Positions 1-10,564 of a stretch of DNA of 64,000 nucleotides are shown piece by piece. The stretch is from Cetobacterium sp. NK01. GTDB lineage: Bacteria > Fusobacteriota > Fusobacteriia > Fusobacteriales > Fusobacteriaceae. The notes beneath the pieces were generated by a model. That model was not told where the DNA came from and did no database searches. It saw only the letters and a program-made list of their open reading frames with translations. Where the stretch lies: contig NZ_JANIBO010000007.1 of NCBI RefSeq assembly GCF_024506395.1, forward strand, positions 1-64,000, given 5' to 3'. The position numbers and the translations under genes were made by a program. How positions within the stretch are numbered: position 1 is the stretch's first letter; each line of letters starts with the position of its first letter.

Positions 1-1386
1 ATGGAAGAACAAAGAAGTAAAAGGAATTATAAACTATTAGCGTTTATACCAATGTTTATATTCTTAGGACTTTATGTGGGGTGTGGTATTTATTTTACAA
101 TCAAAGGAGTAGAAAATCCATTTGGAAAAATGTCAAGATATATAGCAGTATTAATAGCTGTATGTGTAGGATTAGTTTGTTATGATAAAAAAGAATCTTT
201 GGACAAAAAAATAGATATTTATGCAAGAGGTGCGGGTAAATCTGGAATTATGATTTTGGGAATTATAGTTCTTATGGCCGGTGGATTTCAGTCAGTTACT
301 ACTGCTATGGGAGGAAAGGCATCTATTGTTAATATGGGATTAAGTTTAATACCAACACATTTTTTAATTCCTGGAATTTTTATTATAACCTGTTGTATTT
401 CTTTATGTATAGGAACTTCAATGGGGACACAAGTTGCAATGATTCCTGTAGCTATAGCTGTAGCTACAGGTGCGGGATTAGATGTTGCTATGGCAGGAGC
501 TGCAACAATTGCAGGTGCATACTTTGGAGATAATCTTTCAATGATTTCAGATACTACTATTTGTGCTACAAAAGGTGTAGGAGCAGAAATGAAAGATAAA
601 TTTAAAATGAATTTTTTAATAGCTCTTCCAGCAGCTATTATTACTATATTTTTATATACTATTTATAGTATGGGAGCTATTACTGTAAGAGAAGTTGGAG
701 AGCTACAATACAATATATTAGAGATATTACCTTATATAACAGTATTAATAACAGCTATTTTAGGAATAAATGTAATCTTAGTTCTTGGAATAGGGATAGT
801 AATGTCAGGAATAATAGGAATCAGTTTAGGAAATCTAACATTTTTTGGATGGGCTATGGCAGTAAGTTCAGGAATGGAAGATATGTTTTTTTTAGCAATA
901 TTTGCAAGTCTTATTTCAGGAATGATAGAATTAATTAAATATTATGGAGGAATTGATTGGTTAGTTGAAATTCTAAAAAGTAAAATAAATGGAAGAAAAA
1001 GTTGTGAATATTTTATTTCATTAATTTCTATGACAGTTTCAGGTGCTACACTAAATAATCCTGTTGCTATTATCATAACAGCACCAATAGCGAAAGAATT
1101 AGGTAGTAGATATAAAATAGCTCCTAAAAGATTAGCAAGTATTTTAGATATATTTTCTTGTGCAATTTTGGGATTAGTTCCTCATGATAGTAGTGTCCTA
1201 CTTTTACAAAAATATGGAGGAATAACATACCTACAAATGATGAAATACTCTTTTTACCCAATTTTATTGATGCTATTTACAATAATAACTATTCAATTTG
1301 GTCTTCTTAGAACAAAAGAGGAAAAGCAAAATGAAAATACAATAAGTAACGAAGAAAATTTTGAATATAAAGGGGAGCAAATATGA
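1..1386 (+). CDS. NhaC-family Na+/H+ antiporter
   Basis: Polytopic inner-membrane protein of 461 residues with about 10-12 hydrophobic segments and the glycine-rich core of the NhaC antiporter family, including a GTSMGTQVAM stretch near residue 138 and AGAYFGDNLSMISDTT near 172. The family exchanges Na+ for H+, and some members exchange organic anions. The ATG is the first base of the window, so the promoter is not visible. The N-terminus looks like a natural one: a short charged leader followed by TM1. Its stop overlaps the next gene by 4 bp (ATGA), so the two are probably translated together. That pairing suggests it energises or accompanies uptake of the amidohydrolase substrate. The substrate is not readable from sequence. 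Confidence 0.85.
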   Translation: MEEQRSKRNYKLLAFIPMFIFLGLYVGCGIYFTIKGVENPFGKMSRYIAVLIAVCVGLVCYDKKESLDKKIDIYARGAGKSGIMILGIIVLMAGGFQSVTTAMGGKASIVNMGLSLIPTHFLIPGIFIITCCISLCIGTSMGTQVAMIPVAIAVATGAGLDVAMAGAATIAGAYFGDNLSMISDTTICATKGVGAEMKDKFKMNFLIALPAAIITIFLYTIYSMGAITVREVGELQYNILEILPYITVLITAILGINVILVLGIGIVMSGIIGISLGNLTFFGWAMAVSSGMEDMFFLAIFASLISGMIELIKYYGGIDWLVEILKSKINGRKSCEYFISLISMTVSGATLNNPVAIIITAPIAKELGSRYKIAPKRLASILDIFSCAILGLVPHDSSVLLLQKYGGITYLQMMKYSFYPILLMLFTIITIQFGLLRTKEEKQNENTISNEENFEYKGEQI

Positions 1387-2570
1387 TAACTGATAATAAA
1401 ATTTTGAAACTAGCTGAAAAATACCAGGATTATATGATACAAATGAGAAGAAAATTTCATGAGAATCCAGAACTGTCAGGAGAAGAATTTAAAACTAAAG
1501 AGATTTTAATAGAAGAGTTTAAATCTATGGGAGTTCCTTATAAGGAGCTCCCAGGAACTGGGTTAATCGCAATTATTAAAGGAAATCATCCAGGAAAACA
1601 TGTAGTGTTAAGAGCAGATATGGACGCTCTTCCTGTACTAGAAGAAGAAAATAATTTGATTCAAAAAAAAGTATGTATTTCTTTAATAAAAGGACTTTCA
1701 CATGCATGTGGACACGATGCTCATATGGCAATTTTATTAGGAAGTATGAAAGTTTTAAAAGATATGCAAGAAGATTTAAAAGGAACTGTCTATTGTTGTT
1801 TTGAAGAAGGAGAAGAGACTAATTGTGGAGTAGATGCAATGTTAGAAGCCTTAAAGGAGTACCCAATAGATAGCTGTTTTGCTCTTCATGTATATAGTGC
1901 ATTAGAGTCTGGAAAAATTAATATAGAACCAGGACCTAGAATGGCTGGAACAGTTGGGATTGGATTTTATGTACGTGGAAAGGCAGGTCATGGTTCAAGA
2001 CCAGATTTAGCAGTAAATCCTATTATTCCTGCAGCACATATAGTGACTCAAATAGATTCAGCTTTTGTTAATCAAATTAATGCGGAGGAGACCGTAACTC
2101 TTGGAATATCGGTTTTTCAAGGCGGACAAGCAACAAATATTATTCCAAATGAGGTATTTATTGGAGGAACAGCTCGTTTCTTCAAAAAAGAAGAGGGAGA
2201 AAAAGCTTTAAAAATTATAAATACGATTGCCTCTAATACTGCAATATGTCACAGAAGTACAATAGAATTCGCAGAAAGAAATAAAATTAGTCTATATCCT
2301 GTTATAAATGATATGAAATGTGCTTTAGATATTCAAAATAAAATAAAAGAGATATGTGGAGATGATGTTCATAAAGAATGTTCAAAATGGTATGCTTCCG
2401 AGTGTTATGGAAAATACCTTGATAAATATCCAGGAGCTTTAGGATTTCTTGGAATAAACAACACTGAATTAGGAACAGGAGCTGAACATCATAATGGTAG
2501 ATTTGACATTGACGAGTCTTCATTTATATTAGGAGTTTGTGCTGAAGTAGGATATGTTTTTTGCGACTAA
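1383..2570 (+). CDS. M20-family amidohydrolase (N-acyl amino acid / IAA-type)
   Basis: Cytoplasmic zinc-type amidohydrolase of 395 residues. Metal-binding and catalytic landmarks of the M20D/aminoacylase family are visible: LRADMDALP near residue 77, HACGHDAHMAILLG near 107-120, and EEGEE near 141-145. The dimerisation-domain motif GKAGHGSRP is near 199. Family members hydrolyse N-acyl or aryl amino acids, or hippurate-like amides. The start overlaps the antiporter stop (ATGA), with GGGGAGC just upstream as ribosome site. Together with the flanking transporters this reads as a peptide or acyl-amino-acid utilisation operon. The precise substrate is unknown. Confidence 0.88.
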   Translation: MITDNKILKLAEKYQDYMIQMRRKFHENPELSGEEFKTKEILIEEFKSMGVPYKELPGTGLIAIIKGNHPGKHVVLRADMDALPVLEEENNLIQKKVCISLIKGLSHACGHDAHMAILLGSMKVLKDMQEDLKGTVYCCFEEGEETNCGVDAMLEALKEYPIDSCFALHVYSALESGKINIEPGPRMAGTVGIGFYVRGKAGHGSRPDLAVNPIIPAAHIVTQIDSAFVNQINAEETVTLGISVFQGGQATNIIPNEVFIGGTARFFKKEEGEKALKIINTIASNTAICHRSTIEFAERNKISLYPVINDMKCALDIQNKIKEICGDDVHKECSKWYASECYGKYLDKYPGALGFLGINNTELGTGAEHHNGRFDIDESSFILGVCAEVGYVFCD

Positions 2571-2598
2571 AAAATGGAAGTGATGAAGGAGTAAATTA

Positions 2599-4008
2599 AT
2601 GGAAGAGAAGAGAAACTTTAAAATGCCACATTTATTGTGGATAATGGTAGGATTAATTTTAATATCATGTTTTGCAACATATATTGTATCAGCAGGAAAA
2701 TTTTCAGTAAATGATTTTGGAATCATAATGGGAGATAAATTTGAATTTCTAGATCATCAAACACCTGTAAGTCCTTGGAAAGCCTTTAATCTTATAAGGA
2801 GTGGACTTATAGGCTCAGCAACAATAATATTTGTAGTTATGGTTTCTGGAGCAAATATCAATGTTGTATTAGAAACAGGAGCCATAGATGATTTTATGAA
2901 CTGGTCTATATATAGAATGAGGAATCATAAAAGCAAAAACATACTTATTAGTTTATTGTTTATACTTATGGCATATTTAGGGGGATTTGGAGGAACTGAT
3001 GCACTTATAGCAGTAGTTCCTATCGGAATTTTATTTGCTAAAAAATTAAAGTTGGATCCTATTGTAGCTCTTGGAGTAACAACATTTGCTACATTAATAG
3101 GGTTTGGAACTGGACCTGCACAACAAGCTACTACACAAATGCTTATGGGAATTGCACCATATAGTTCATTTTTTACAAGATTTATTTGTATGAATTTTTT
3201 TATAGCTGTTGGAATTATAATGGTTCTATTATATGTAAAAAAAATAGAAAAAAATCCAAAATCTTCGTTGATGTACGACGAAGGATGGCGTCCAGAAAAA
3301 TTGGAAGATGATAGTAACGAAACATCGATCTTAAAAGAAGTAAAAATGAGTTGGAGAACAATAGTTGTAATAGCGGTATTTTTTTGTCAATATCTTCTCA
3401 TAGTTGCTTACCCTCTTTTAGGAGGAGATCCAAAACAGTTATATGACTTTATGATGGCAGTTATGTTCATCTCTATGATAATTATAGGATTTGTTGGAAA
3501 AATGACTCCAGAGGAATTAGGAAAATCTTTTGCTAAAGGACTTTCATCAATGGCTTTTGTTGGATTTGTAATTGGATTAGCAAGGGTAATATCACTTATT
3601 TTAGCAGATGGAAATATAATACATACAATAGTTTATGTTTTAACTAGACCATTATTAGAATTACCTAAAACAGTTTCGAGTATAGGTTTAACTATAATAG
3701 TTGCTTTAATGAATCCACTAATACCTTCAGCAACATCAAAAGCTGCTATATTAGTTCCTATTATAAAACCTGTTGCAGAAACATTAGGATTAAACTTAAA
3801 TATAGCAGTTATGGCTTTTCAATTAGGAGATGGATTTACAAATTTAATTTCACCACTTTTAGGATGGATGATAGGATCATGTGTGCTTGCAAATGTTTCT
3901 TTTCAAAAGTGGTTTAAATGGACTTTTCCAAAAGTAATAATATTTCTTTTATTATCTTTTGTGTGGATATATGTATTAACAATAATGGGATGGACGGGAA
4001 GAATTTAA
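2599..4008 (+). CDS. YfcC/DcuC-family anaerobic C4-dicarboxylate or amino acid carrier
   Basis: A 469-residue membrane protein with about 12 hydrophobic segments. It has the YfcC-type N-terminus (charged start, then a first TM segment ending near IVSAG), a central GGFGGTDALIAVVPIG segment and a C-terminal LMNPLIPSATSKAAILVPI segment typical of PF03606. The start is supported by GAAGGAG 8 nt upstream. It lies 28 bp after the amidohydrolase in the same direction and is followed 26 bp later by ridA, so it belongs to the same operon. Related proteins move arginine/ornithine, peptides or dicarboxylates; which applies here is not determinable. Confidence 0.82.
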   Translation: MEEKRNFKMPHLLWIMVGLILISCFATYIVSAGKFSVNDFGIIMGDKFEFLDHQTPVSPWKAFNLIRSGLIGSATIIFVVMVSGANINVVLETGAIDDFMNWSIYRMRNHKSKNILISLLFILMAYLGGFGGTDALIAVVPIGILFAKKLKLDPIVALGVTTFATLIGFGTGPAQQATTQMLMGIAPYSSFFTRFICMNFFIAVGIIMVLLYVKKIEKNPKSSLMYDEGWRPEKLEDDSNETSILKEVKMSWRTIVVIAVFFCQYLLIVAYPLLGGDPKQLYDFMMAVMFISMIIIGFVGKMTPEELGKSFAKGLSSMAFVGFVIGLARVISLILADGNIIHTIVYVLTRPLLELPKTVSSIGLTIIVALMNPLIPSATSKAAILVPIIKPVAETLGLNLNIAVMAFQLGDGFTNLISPLLGWMIGSCVLANVSFQKWFKWTFPKVIIFLLLSFVWIYVLTIMGWTGRI

Positions 4009-4034
4009 TTTTTTTAAATATTTAAGGAGGAAAA

Positions 4035-4116
4035 ATGAAAGTTATAGATACAAAAAAAGCTCCTGGAGCAATAGGACCATATTCACAAGGATTTATTATA
4101 GATAATTTAATATATA
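4035..4116 (+). pseudogene. ridA: ridA 5' fragment, split by Tn-A
   Basis: A strong ribosome site (AAGGAGG) precedes ATG 4035, and the frame encodes the first 27 residues of a RidA/YjgF/UK114 protein, including the family signature APGAIGPYSQ. The frame stops being RidA exactly at the left inverted repeat of Tn-A. It resumes at 10659 with YTSGQIPVD, the direct continuation. RidA hydrolyses reactive enamine/imine intermediates such as 2-aminoacrylate, which PLP enzymes like the MalY-type lyase downstream can release. Confidence 0.93.
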
Positions 4117-4154
4117 GGCCAAGCTCCGTTTTTTTCCCGAAATCATATCATTGA
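4117..4154 (+). repeat. Tn-A left 38-bp terminal inverted repeat
   Basis: It begins GGCCAAGCTCCG and ends CATATCATTGA. It matches the reverse complement of 10621-10658 at 37 of 38 positions (A versus G at position 29). A length of 38 bp is the Tn3-family norm, although the usual GGGG start is replaced by GGCC. Confidence 0.95.
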
Positions 4155-4157
4155 AAA

Positions 4158-4190
4158 AATAAAGCCTTAGAAATCTTCTAAGACTTTATT
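4158..4190 (-). terminator. hairpin terminator at the end of tnpA
   Basis: Arms AATAAAGCCTTAGAA and TTCTAAGACTTTATT pair with one mismatch around a 3-nt loop. On the minus strand an A/T-rich tract follows. The tnpA stop codon lies inside the hairpin. Confidence 0.6.
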
Positions 4191-6948
4191 TTTAATGGAC
4201 GCAAACCATCTTCACTCACAATTTTTTCTTCTTCAAAGATATATTTGCCCAAGAAATTTACATGGCTGCTTCCAAGAGGACTGACTCTTTTAAACTGCTC
4301 TTCATCAAACCAATCTTCCATTTTCACAGTTTTATGAACCTTTTCCAGATATCTTGAGTTCCAGGCTACAAGAACTCCAAGAAGGATATTAAGAGAGCTG
4401 GCTTTTTCCAGCTGATCCTCTATCGTGGACTCGTTTATTCTTCCATTTTTTCCAAAGTGTAGAATTCTTCCAACTGAGTTTATAGATTCCCCTTTATTCA
4501 GCATTTGTTGAACTTCTTTTCTAAGAGTTTTATCTGTAAAATATTCTAGAAGATAGATAGTTTTGAAAATTCTACCCAGCTCTTTAAGAGCCTTTGCAAT
4601 AGCATTATCTCTGGCGTAGGACCCTATTTTCTGCATTATAAGAGAAGCTTTCACCTTTCCGCTTCTGATAGATTCAACCAGCCTCAATACTTCATGATAA
4701 TTTTCAATTATTACCTTCTCGTTAATTTTTTTAAACAGAACATCTCCGACAGATATGTTATCAAAGTAATAAAGCTGCTGCTGTTCAGCGTTCTTTATTC
4801 TCGGTTTAAATTTGAAACCTAAAAGATATGTTAAGGCAAACATCTGCTCAGTATATCCGGCGGTATCGGTGGAATGCTCATAGATATTGAGATCTGTTCC
4901 ATGATACAGCAGCCCATCCAGAACATGATTGCTGTCACGGCCTTGAAGCATTTGGACGTAATAAGGAGTATATTGATCATTTATGTGCCTATAGATTGCC
5001 CCGCCTCTGTTCCCATAATGAGTATTGTAGTCTGCATAGATAGTCTTTGAATTTATAGGGATTCTCATCCCGTCGGATGAAGATCTTCCACCATCGCCCC
5101 AGTTTTTAACTATGTTAAGGGAATGATGATAATTCACAAGGGATATTTGAGCTTTAGAAAGTGTGCTATGATTAAAATAATATTCATTAGTCCTTCTCAA
5201 AACTCCTTCATCGATGGAGCTCGATACAGCCATCTTTGAAAAACCTATGTTGTGTCCATTAGCTAAAAGAGTCGCTACTATGGATTTTTGTTTTCCAGTG
5301 GCACCCTGTTGTGAGTTCTCTTTAAAGCTATCTAAAAAATTTGTCCAGGTGTTCACTTCATAAATCATTTCAGTCATGGTAATCTTAGGAAAATAGCTGT
5401 AGATTTTGTCGCTGAAGAAATTTCTTTCATCTTTATCTATCTCAAAATTGAAATCCAATTTTTTAGGAAGAATAAACGAATTCTTGATTTCATTAAGAAA
5501 TTTAACTGCCTCATCATCACTTCCTATCTCTACTGGTTCAATGAGATAATGGTCAAAACTATTGTACTTTGCACTTTCCCTTACAAAAAGATCTCCGGAT
5601 CTTATATTATCACGAATGGTATAGAGCAAGGCAACCTCAATGATTTTTTTGCTATAGTCGTATTTTTTGATGTATCTCTGCCACTGTGTGCTGAAAAAAT
5701 TGATATTAATCTCTAATCTTTTCCTGTTTTTATATGTGGGAAAGGAGTTTAAAAGCTTAACAAGTTCAGGTTTAGTGTTCGTATCAAAGTTTATGCATTC
5801 CAGCAGCTCATTGGTATAATTGAAGCTGTGATGAGATTTAAGAAGAAAATCTATATCTTCCATCTCATCTTCCTGGGAGTCCAGTTCCTCTTTCAGTGGC
5901 AGCAGAGAATCCTTATACTTCTTGAATTCATCGAACTCATTAATTTCAATAATCTCTTTCAGAATATCCTTGAGTCTATTGGAGTTATTTCTGTAATTCT
6001 GAAAGTTAAGTGCATTCTGCTTCTGAGTTTTTTTACGGCTCCGCTTCAGTACCTTATGGGCATAACTTGAGGTGACCTCTATTACCATATCAACAAAGTA
6101 TCGCCTTCTGAAATACAGAAACATGGCAAGATAAGCATACTTCTTATTTTCATCTGCAAATCTTTGGATTCTAAACTTATCAGATTTTTGAATTTCTGTC
6201 AGAAAATATGATATTTTTGACTCTGATAGAAAACTTAAATCACAGTTACAATCTATTTCATCTATAAACTTTATCTTGGAAAGCAGCTCTTTAGCTCCAG
6301 TCGAGCTGATATTTACAGAAGTATTTTTTAACTGAGAAAAAACTGATTCTGGATCAGAACTATTCTCCAGCAATGTATCTAGTCTCCTTCGGTCTTTAAA
6401 TTGCAGGAGGACTTCTTCATAGATTTTTTTCTCTGCTTTTATCCATGCCTTTGAAAGAATATCTTCAATCGTTGATATTCCGGGAGTAACAATTCTTATT
6501 TTTTTTACAATTCATCCAGAAACAAGAAAGCAGATTCTAAACCATTTGAAGCTCTCAAAGCTATATTCTCAGCTGTTTTTTCAATCCAGCTGTCCTTTTT
6601 GAATCTTGAAAATCCCAAAGTATCAGATATTTCTGCAAAATACCTTTTTCTAGTTATGTCATTACTGAGGTAATTACTTAAATTGAACTCTTGAACCTTA
6701 AGCTGCTCTCCTACATAGCTTAAGATTTCCAAGGGAATATCATTATTAAGTTGTCTTCCAAAGTTTTTTAAAAGAAGATACTGTAGAGCATAACCTATTT
6801 TTAGATAGGGTTTTTTGAGTCTTCCAATATGTGAAATCTCTTCCGAAGTAAGTGTAAAATTATCTACAATCTCTCTCTTTGCAGTTTTAAGAATAAAAAG
6901 TTCTCTCTTTTCCTTGTCAGTAAGAAAACGAAATTTAGTTGTTTTCAT
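4178..6948 (-). pseudogene. tnpA: Tn3-family transposase TnpA of Tn-A, one frameshift
   Basis: Tn3-type DDE transposase whose two open parts together cover about 923 residues; it would cut at the 38-bp repeats and join them to target DNA. The first part (6948-6505, 147 residues) holds the N-terminal domain (DKEKRELFILKTAKREI). It ends in a stop directly before a run of eight A. The second part, in another frame from about 6500 on, continues as KKIRIVTPGISTIEDIL and carries the catalytic region (NWGDGGRSSSDGMR, HVLDGLLYHGTD, EHSTDTAGYTEQMF). It is homologous along its length to the intact 988-residue transposase at 60278. The start overlaps tnpR by 14 bp. The shift could be inactivating, programmed, or an assembly error. 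Confidence 0.9.
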
Positions 6949-7504
6949 TTTTATCCTCTAACTCAGAAAGTCTCCTGTAGAGTGTGGCTTTAGAAACTCC
7001 TGTTTTCTTTATGATTTCCTGTACTGAATAATGTTCTGTATGGTAGAGAGCTAAGGCTTCTTTTACTTTTTCACTGTCTAAACGTGGTCTTCCACCAAGC
7101 CTTCCCCTGGATCTGGCATTTTTCACGCCTTCTTTCACTCTTTCAGTAATCAGTTCTCTTTCCAGTTCTGCAAAGATAGAGATCATACCTATCATAGCTC
7201 TTCCCACCGGGGAGTTGGTATCTATGCTTTCCTTAAGTGACACTAGAGAGATCCCTTCTGAATTAAATTTTTCTATCAATTCGATAAGATCTTTGGTCTT
7301 TCTTCCAAGCCTGGAAAGAGAAAATATCACAAGTGTGTCTCCTTTTCTCAGTTGCTCCAGTAGTTTAACAAATTCTTTTCTCTGCATATTCTTTCCAGTC
7401 GCTTTATCTGAAAATATTTTATCCACTCCATATTTGTCCAGTGCACTGATTTGCATTTCTAAATTTTGATCCGTAGTAGAAACTCTTGCATATCCAAATT
7501 TCAT
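6935..7504 (-). CDS. tnpR: serine recombinase / resolvase TnpR of Tn-A
   Basis: A 189-residue resolvase/invertase. The N-terminal catalytic domain starts GYARVSTTDQN with the nucleophilic serine near residue 9, followed by the SLSRLGRKTKDL segment and a GMISIFAELERELITERV helix. The C-terminal Hin-type helix-turn-helix reads SVQEIIKKTGVSKATLYRRL. It resolves transposition cointegrates at res, presumably the A/T-rich dyad region just upstream (7505-7640). It is upstream of and overlapping tnpA, so they are co-transcribed. It appears intact, unlike the other Tn-A genes. Confidence 0.93.
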   Translation of the reverse strand: MKFGYARVSTTDQNLEMQISALDKYGVDKIFSDKATGKNMQRKEFVKLLEQLRKGDTLVIFSLSRLGRKTKDLIELIEKFNSEGISLVSLKESIDTNSPVGRAMIGMISIFAELERELITERVKEGVKNARSRGRLGGRPRLDSEKVKEALALYHTEHYSVQEIIKKTGVSKATLYRRLSELEDKNENN

Positions 7505-7643
7505 TAAAATAGCCTCCGTAACATATGTTTTTGATACATAGATTTTGAAAATATTATTGGCAATAGTTATGAAACTATTTTATCAAAATTTTGGTTTCAA
7601 AACTACCTTGAAATTTAAAGGTTCAAAACTGTAGTTTATGAGA
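7505..7643. promoter_or_regulatory. probable res site and tnpR/tnpA promoter region of Tn-A
   Basis: This non-coding stretch before tnpR is rich in repeated half-sites: GGTTTCAAAACT followed about 20 bp later by GGTTCAAAACT, plus AGTTATGAAACTATTTT. Tn3 resolvases usually bind three subsites directly upstream of their own gene. The exact subsites cannot be assigned by eye. Confidence 0.5.
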
Positions 7644-7644
7644 A

Positions 7645-7678
7645 AAGAGATGGCGCTTGCTAAATGATGCCATCTCTT
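7645..7678 (-). terminator. hairpin terminator after the SDR cargo gene
   Basis: Arms AAGAGATGGC and GCCATCTCTT are perfect complements around a 14-nt loop. The minus-strand downstream side reads TTTTCTC. It lies 34 nt past the SDR stop and would insulate tnpR/tnpA from cargo transcription. Confidence 0.75.
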
Positions 7679-7711
7679 AAAAAAATTAAGTTTATAACAA
7701 CTTTCAGCTAA

Positions 7712-8606
7712 TTATAAAGCATGTCCACCAGATACTTTTATTACCTGTCCTGTTATCCACGAAGCTTTCTCTGAAGCAAAAAATAGAATCATATCTGCTA
7801 TATCTCCAGGTTCTCCCAGTCTTCCAAGAGGAATTGAAGGAAGTACGCTGTTTTCTAATTCTGTATCTATATATCCAGTTTGAGTAGGACCTGGTGCCAC
7901 TGTATTTACAGTTATCCCTAAATGTCCGACTTCTATGGCAATAGATCTTGTAAGAGCTTCAACTGCAGCCTTTGAAGATCCGTAGGCAATTACTCCCGGC
8001 ATTACCTGGGCAGCATCTGTACTCATATTGATTATTCTTCCATGCAGTTTAGGTATTCCTGCCGTTAAATCTTTGCTAAGACTTCTATCTACCAATCTTT
8101 CCTGCAGTGAGGTTTCCTTAGGAGAATATCCGTAAAATTTGCTGAATCTTTTTACAAATTCCTGAATCATGAATATAAGCCCTTTTACATCAACATCATA
8201 TCCGTCATTGATGTCTTTCTCGGTTATAGTAAATATAGTATCATTGACAGGATAACCGCAGGCATTATTAACTAAAACATTGACAGTACCAAATCTTTTT
8301 TCAACTGACTCAAAGATATCAGCAACATTTTCTTGTTTCCTGATATCTCCTTCTATTATCAAATAGTCAGAGGTTATTTTTTTTTTCCTCCTCAAGAGCT
8401 ATACAATCTCTGGAAAGAGCTTCGTGATATCTGTCAAATCCGTTGCTGCCAATTTTGTCTTTATCATAAGAATGATTAAGCTTTTTATAAACCATCGCAA
8501 CCTTCGCCCCCTCCCTTGCAAAAGCTAATGCAGTAGCAGCACCGATACCCTCAGGGTTATTAGTTCCCGTTATAAGAACAACCTTATCTTTTAATCCCAA
8601 ATTCAT
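7712..8606 (-). pseudogene. SDR-family oxidoreductase (FabG-like), frameshifted Tn-A cargo
   Basis: Short-chain dehydrogenase/reductase of roughly 297 codons, broken in two. The first part starts at 8606 after AAAGGAG and holds the nucleotide-binding motif (LITGTNNPEGIGAA). The second holds VLVNNACG, the catalytic YGSSKAAVEAL (Tyr-x-x-x-Lys), VNTVAPGPTQTG and the terminal GQVIKVSGG. The break is at a run of ten A near 8380. It follows the ABC-F gene by 18 bp and looks like its operon partner. Family enzymes reduce carbonyls with NAD(P)H; the substrate is unknown, and a role in resistance is only possible. Confidence 0.85.
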
Positions 8607-8624
8607 AATTACACTCCTTTTTTC

Positions 8625-10229
8625 TTAGTTTTTATATAGATAGAATACCTTAGTTGCAATATTCTCTATAAACATTTTATCGTGTTCAATAAATAAAATA
8701 GTTGGTTTGTATTTTAAAATCATCTCCTCCAGCTTCTCTCTCATTTCCATGTCGATATAGTTAAGAGGTTCATCCCAGACAAGAAGGCTTGATTCTCTGA
8801 GCATTGTGCTTGCCAGATTTATCTTTTTCTTTTCCCCTTCGCTGAATAGCTTTAGTTTCTTGTTTAAAATATCACTGTAAACTCCAAAAGCGGAAAGCAG
8901 CTTCCTAAACTCAGCTTCATCTTCTCCAAGCTCCCTGATATATTCCTTCAAAGTGAGCTCTAAATATGTTGCTTCAAACTCCTGCTCCAGATAGACAACT
9001 CTTATATTATTGGGAATGAATATAATTCCAGTATATGGAATTTTCTTTTTTATAGCATTTATTATAGAGCTTTTCCCACATCCGTTAGGGCCTTTTAAAC
9101 AGATACGCTCCCCATTTTTAAAGTCAGATTGAAGTTTTGTATAACTGTCTTTTCATCATAGCTTATATTCAGATTATTTACCGTCAAGATTGTATCTGCT
9201 TTATTTTTTTCTTTCAGAAATTTAAAAGAATGCTCTTTAGAAAGATCTAAAAGAAGTTCTTTTCTCTCCTCTATTTCTTTTTCTTTTCTATTCTTGATAG
9301 AAACAGCCCTTTTCATTATTCTGGCAGCCTGAGCACCGACATAACCCTTATCTACCATAGGAGATAAGTTTCTCTCTGAGGATTTTTGCTTTTCAGAATT
9401 GAAGCTCCAGTTTATTTTTTCTTTGGCAGATTCCTGTAAAAATCTGATCTCTTTTTTCAGCTCCTCATTTTTTTTGATAGCGCTCATTTCCTTGTTCTTC
9501 ATTCATTTCCTGATAATATGGAAGGAAGCTGGATTTTGTAATGTAAACTTTATTTTTCTCCATTGCCAGGACATGATCTGAGATTGTATCTAAGAAATTT
9601 CTGTCATGAGAAACACAGAGAAATCCGCTTTTGCCATTCAGATACCTGGCTATCTGCTCCCTGCCTTCTATATCCAAATGATTTGTAGGTTCGTCAATAA
9701 TGGGATAGCTGTCGTTTTTAAGAAATAATGAGAGCAGCTGAAATTTCGTTTTTTCTCCGCCGCTTAAAGTATTCCAGGATCTGGAGAGCATTTTTAAATC
9801 TAAATTTAACATCTCCATCTCTTTCTCGATTTTATTTTCTACAGTATATCCGCCGTATTTGCTATAAAGTTCTTCAGCTGTAGAATAGATCTCTATATTT
9901 TCTCCCTGAAAATCTTTAAGAGCCTTAGCTATGGTATCCTCCAAATTTTTGAAGGGAGCTATAAGATTTTTTACAATCTCTAATACGTCTTTTGTTTCAT
10001 CCGGGATCTCTTTTGGAAAAAAATTGATTTCACACTCTTTGGAGATAGTGCCTTTACTAGAAACTAGCTCCCCTGACAACAGCTTCATAAATGTGGTTTT
10101 TCCTCTTCCATTTTTTCCAAAAATAACAGTTTTCCATTCCGTGTCTAAAATTAGATTTAAATCATTAAATATCTCTTTATAAGGATTATCATAGCTGAAA
10201 TCTAATCTGTTTATTGTTATTTTGCTCAT
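8625..10229 (-). pseudogene. Lsa-like ABC-F ribosomal protection gene, two frameshifts
   Basis: A soluble twin-ATPase ABC-F protein of the Lsa/Vga type, about 530 codons. These bind the ribosome and displace lincosamides, streptogramin A and pleuromutilins. ATG 10229 is chosen over the longer frame because GGAGGT lies 5 nt upstream and MSKITINRLDFSYDN resembles Lsa starts. Domain 1 shows GKNGRGKTTF, LSGGEKTKFQLL and IIDEPTNHLD. Domain 2 shows GPNGCGKSS, FSEGEKKKINLA and LLVWDEPLNYIDM. The linker contains the expected charged coiled coil. Frame breaks lie at about 9470-9500 and about 9110-9125, both in A runs. Unless those are assembly errors the protein is not made. Confidence 0.88.
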
Positions 10230-10268
10230 CTTTACCTCCAATATTTCTGGCATCTGGATAAACAAAAA

Positions 10269-10290
10269 AAGACCACTAGTCAGTAGTCTT
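10269..10290 (-). terminator. intrinsic attenuator in the ABC-F leader
   Basis: On the minus strand, AAGACTACT pairs with AGTGGTCTT (one G-U pair) around a 4-nt loop and is followed by seven T. It lies 39 nt upstream of the ABC-F start and about 230 nt downstream of a leader-peptide ORF. That is the arrangement of drug-inducible transcription attenuation. Confidence 0.8.
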
Positions 10291-10518
10291 CATAATTTTC
10301 ATATTATAAAATTGTACTCTTACATTGCAATAATAAGACAAGCTGACTTTATGGTATTGAAAAAAATCCATACGCCCTAAAAATTTAGAGGTATAAAAAA
10401 TTCAAGGGATTCCTTCCGTAAATCCTATGGTCAGTTTCTTATTCTACAGTTAAGCAAAAAATTACATTACAAAAAAGTGAAAATTTCACTAGATGCCAAA
10501 AATTATATTTAATTTTGA

Positions 10519-10542
10519 TTAATTTTTAGCGTCTATCTTCAT
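10519..10542 (-). CDS. leader peptide ORF (7 codons) of the ABC-F gene
   Basis: A near-perfect ribosome site (GGAGGTGA) 4 nt before ATG opens a seven-codon ORF encoding MKIDAKN, then TAA. It sits about 25 nt downstream of a well-formed promoter and upstream of the attenuator hairpin. Ribosome stalling on such short upstream ORFs by the drug is the known trigger that lifts attenuation of several ABC-F and erm genes. The role here is inferred from layout. Confidence 0.75.
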   Translation of the reverse strand: MKIDAKN

Positions 10543-10564
10543 CTTTCACCTCCATTTTTTTTAA

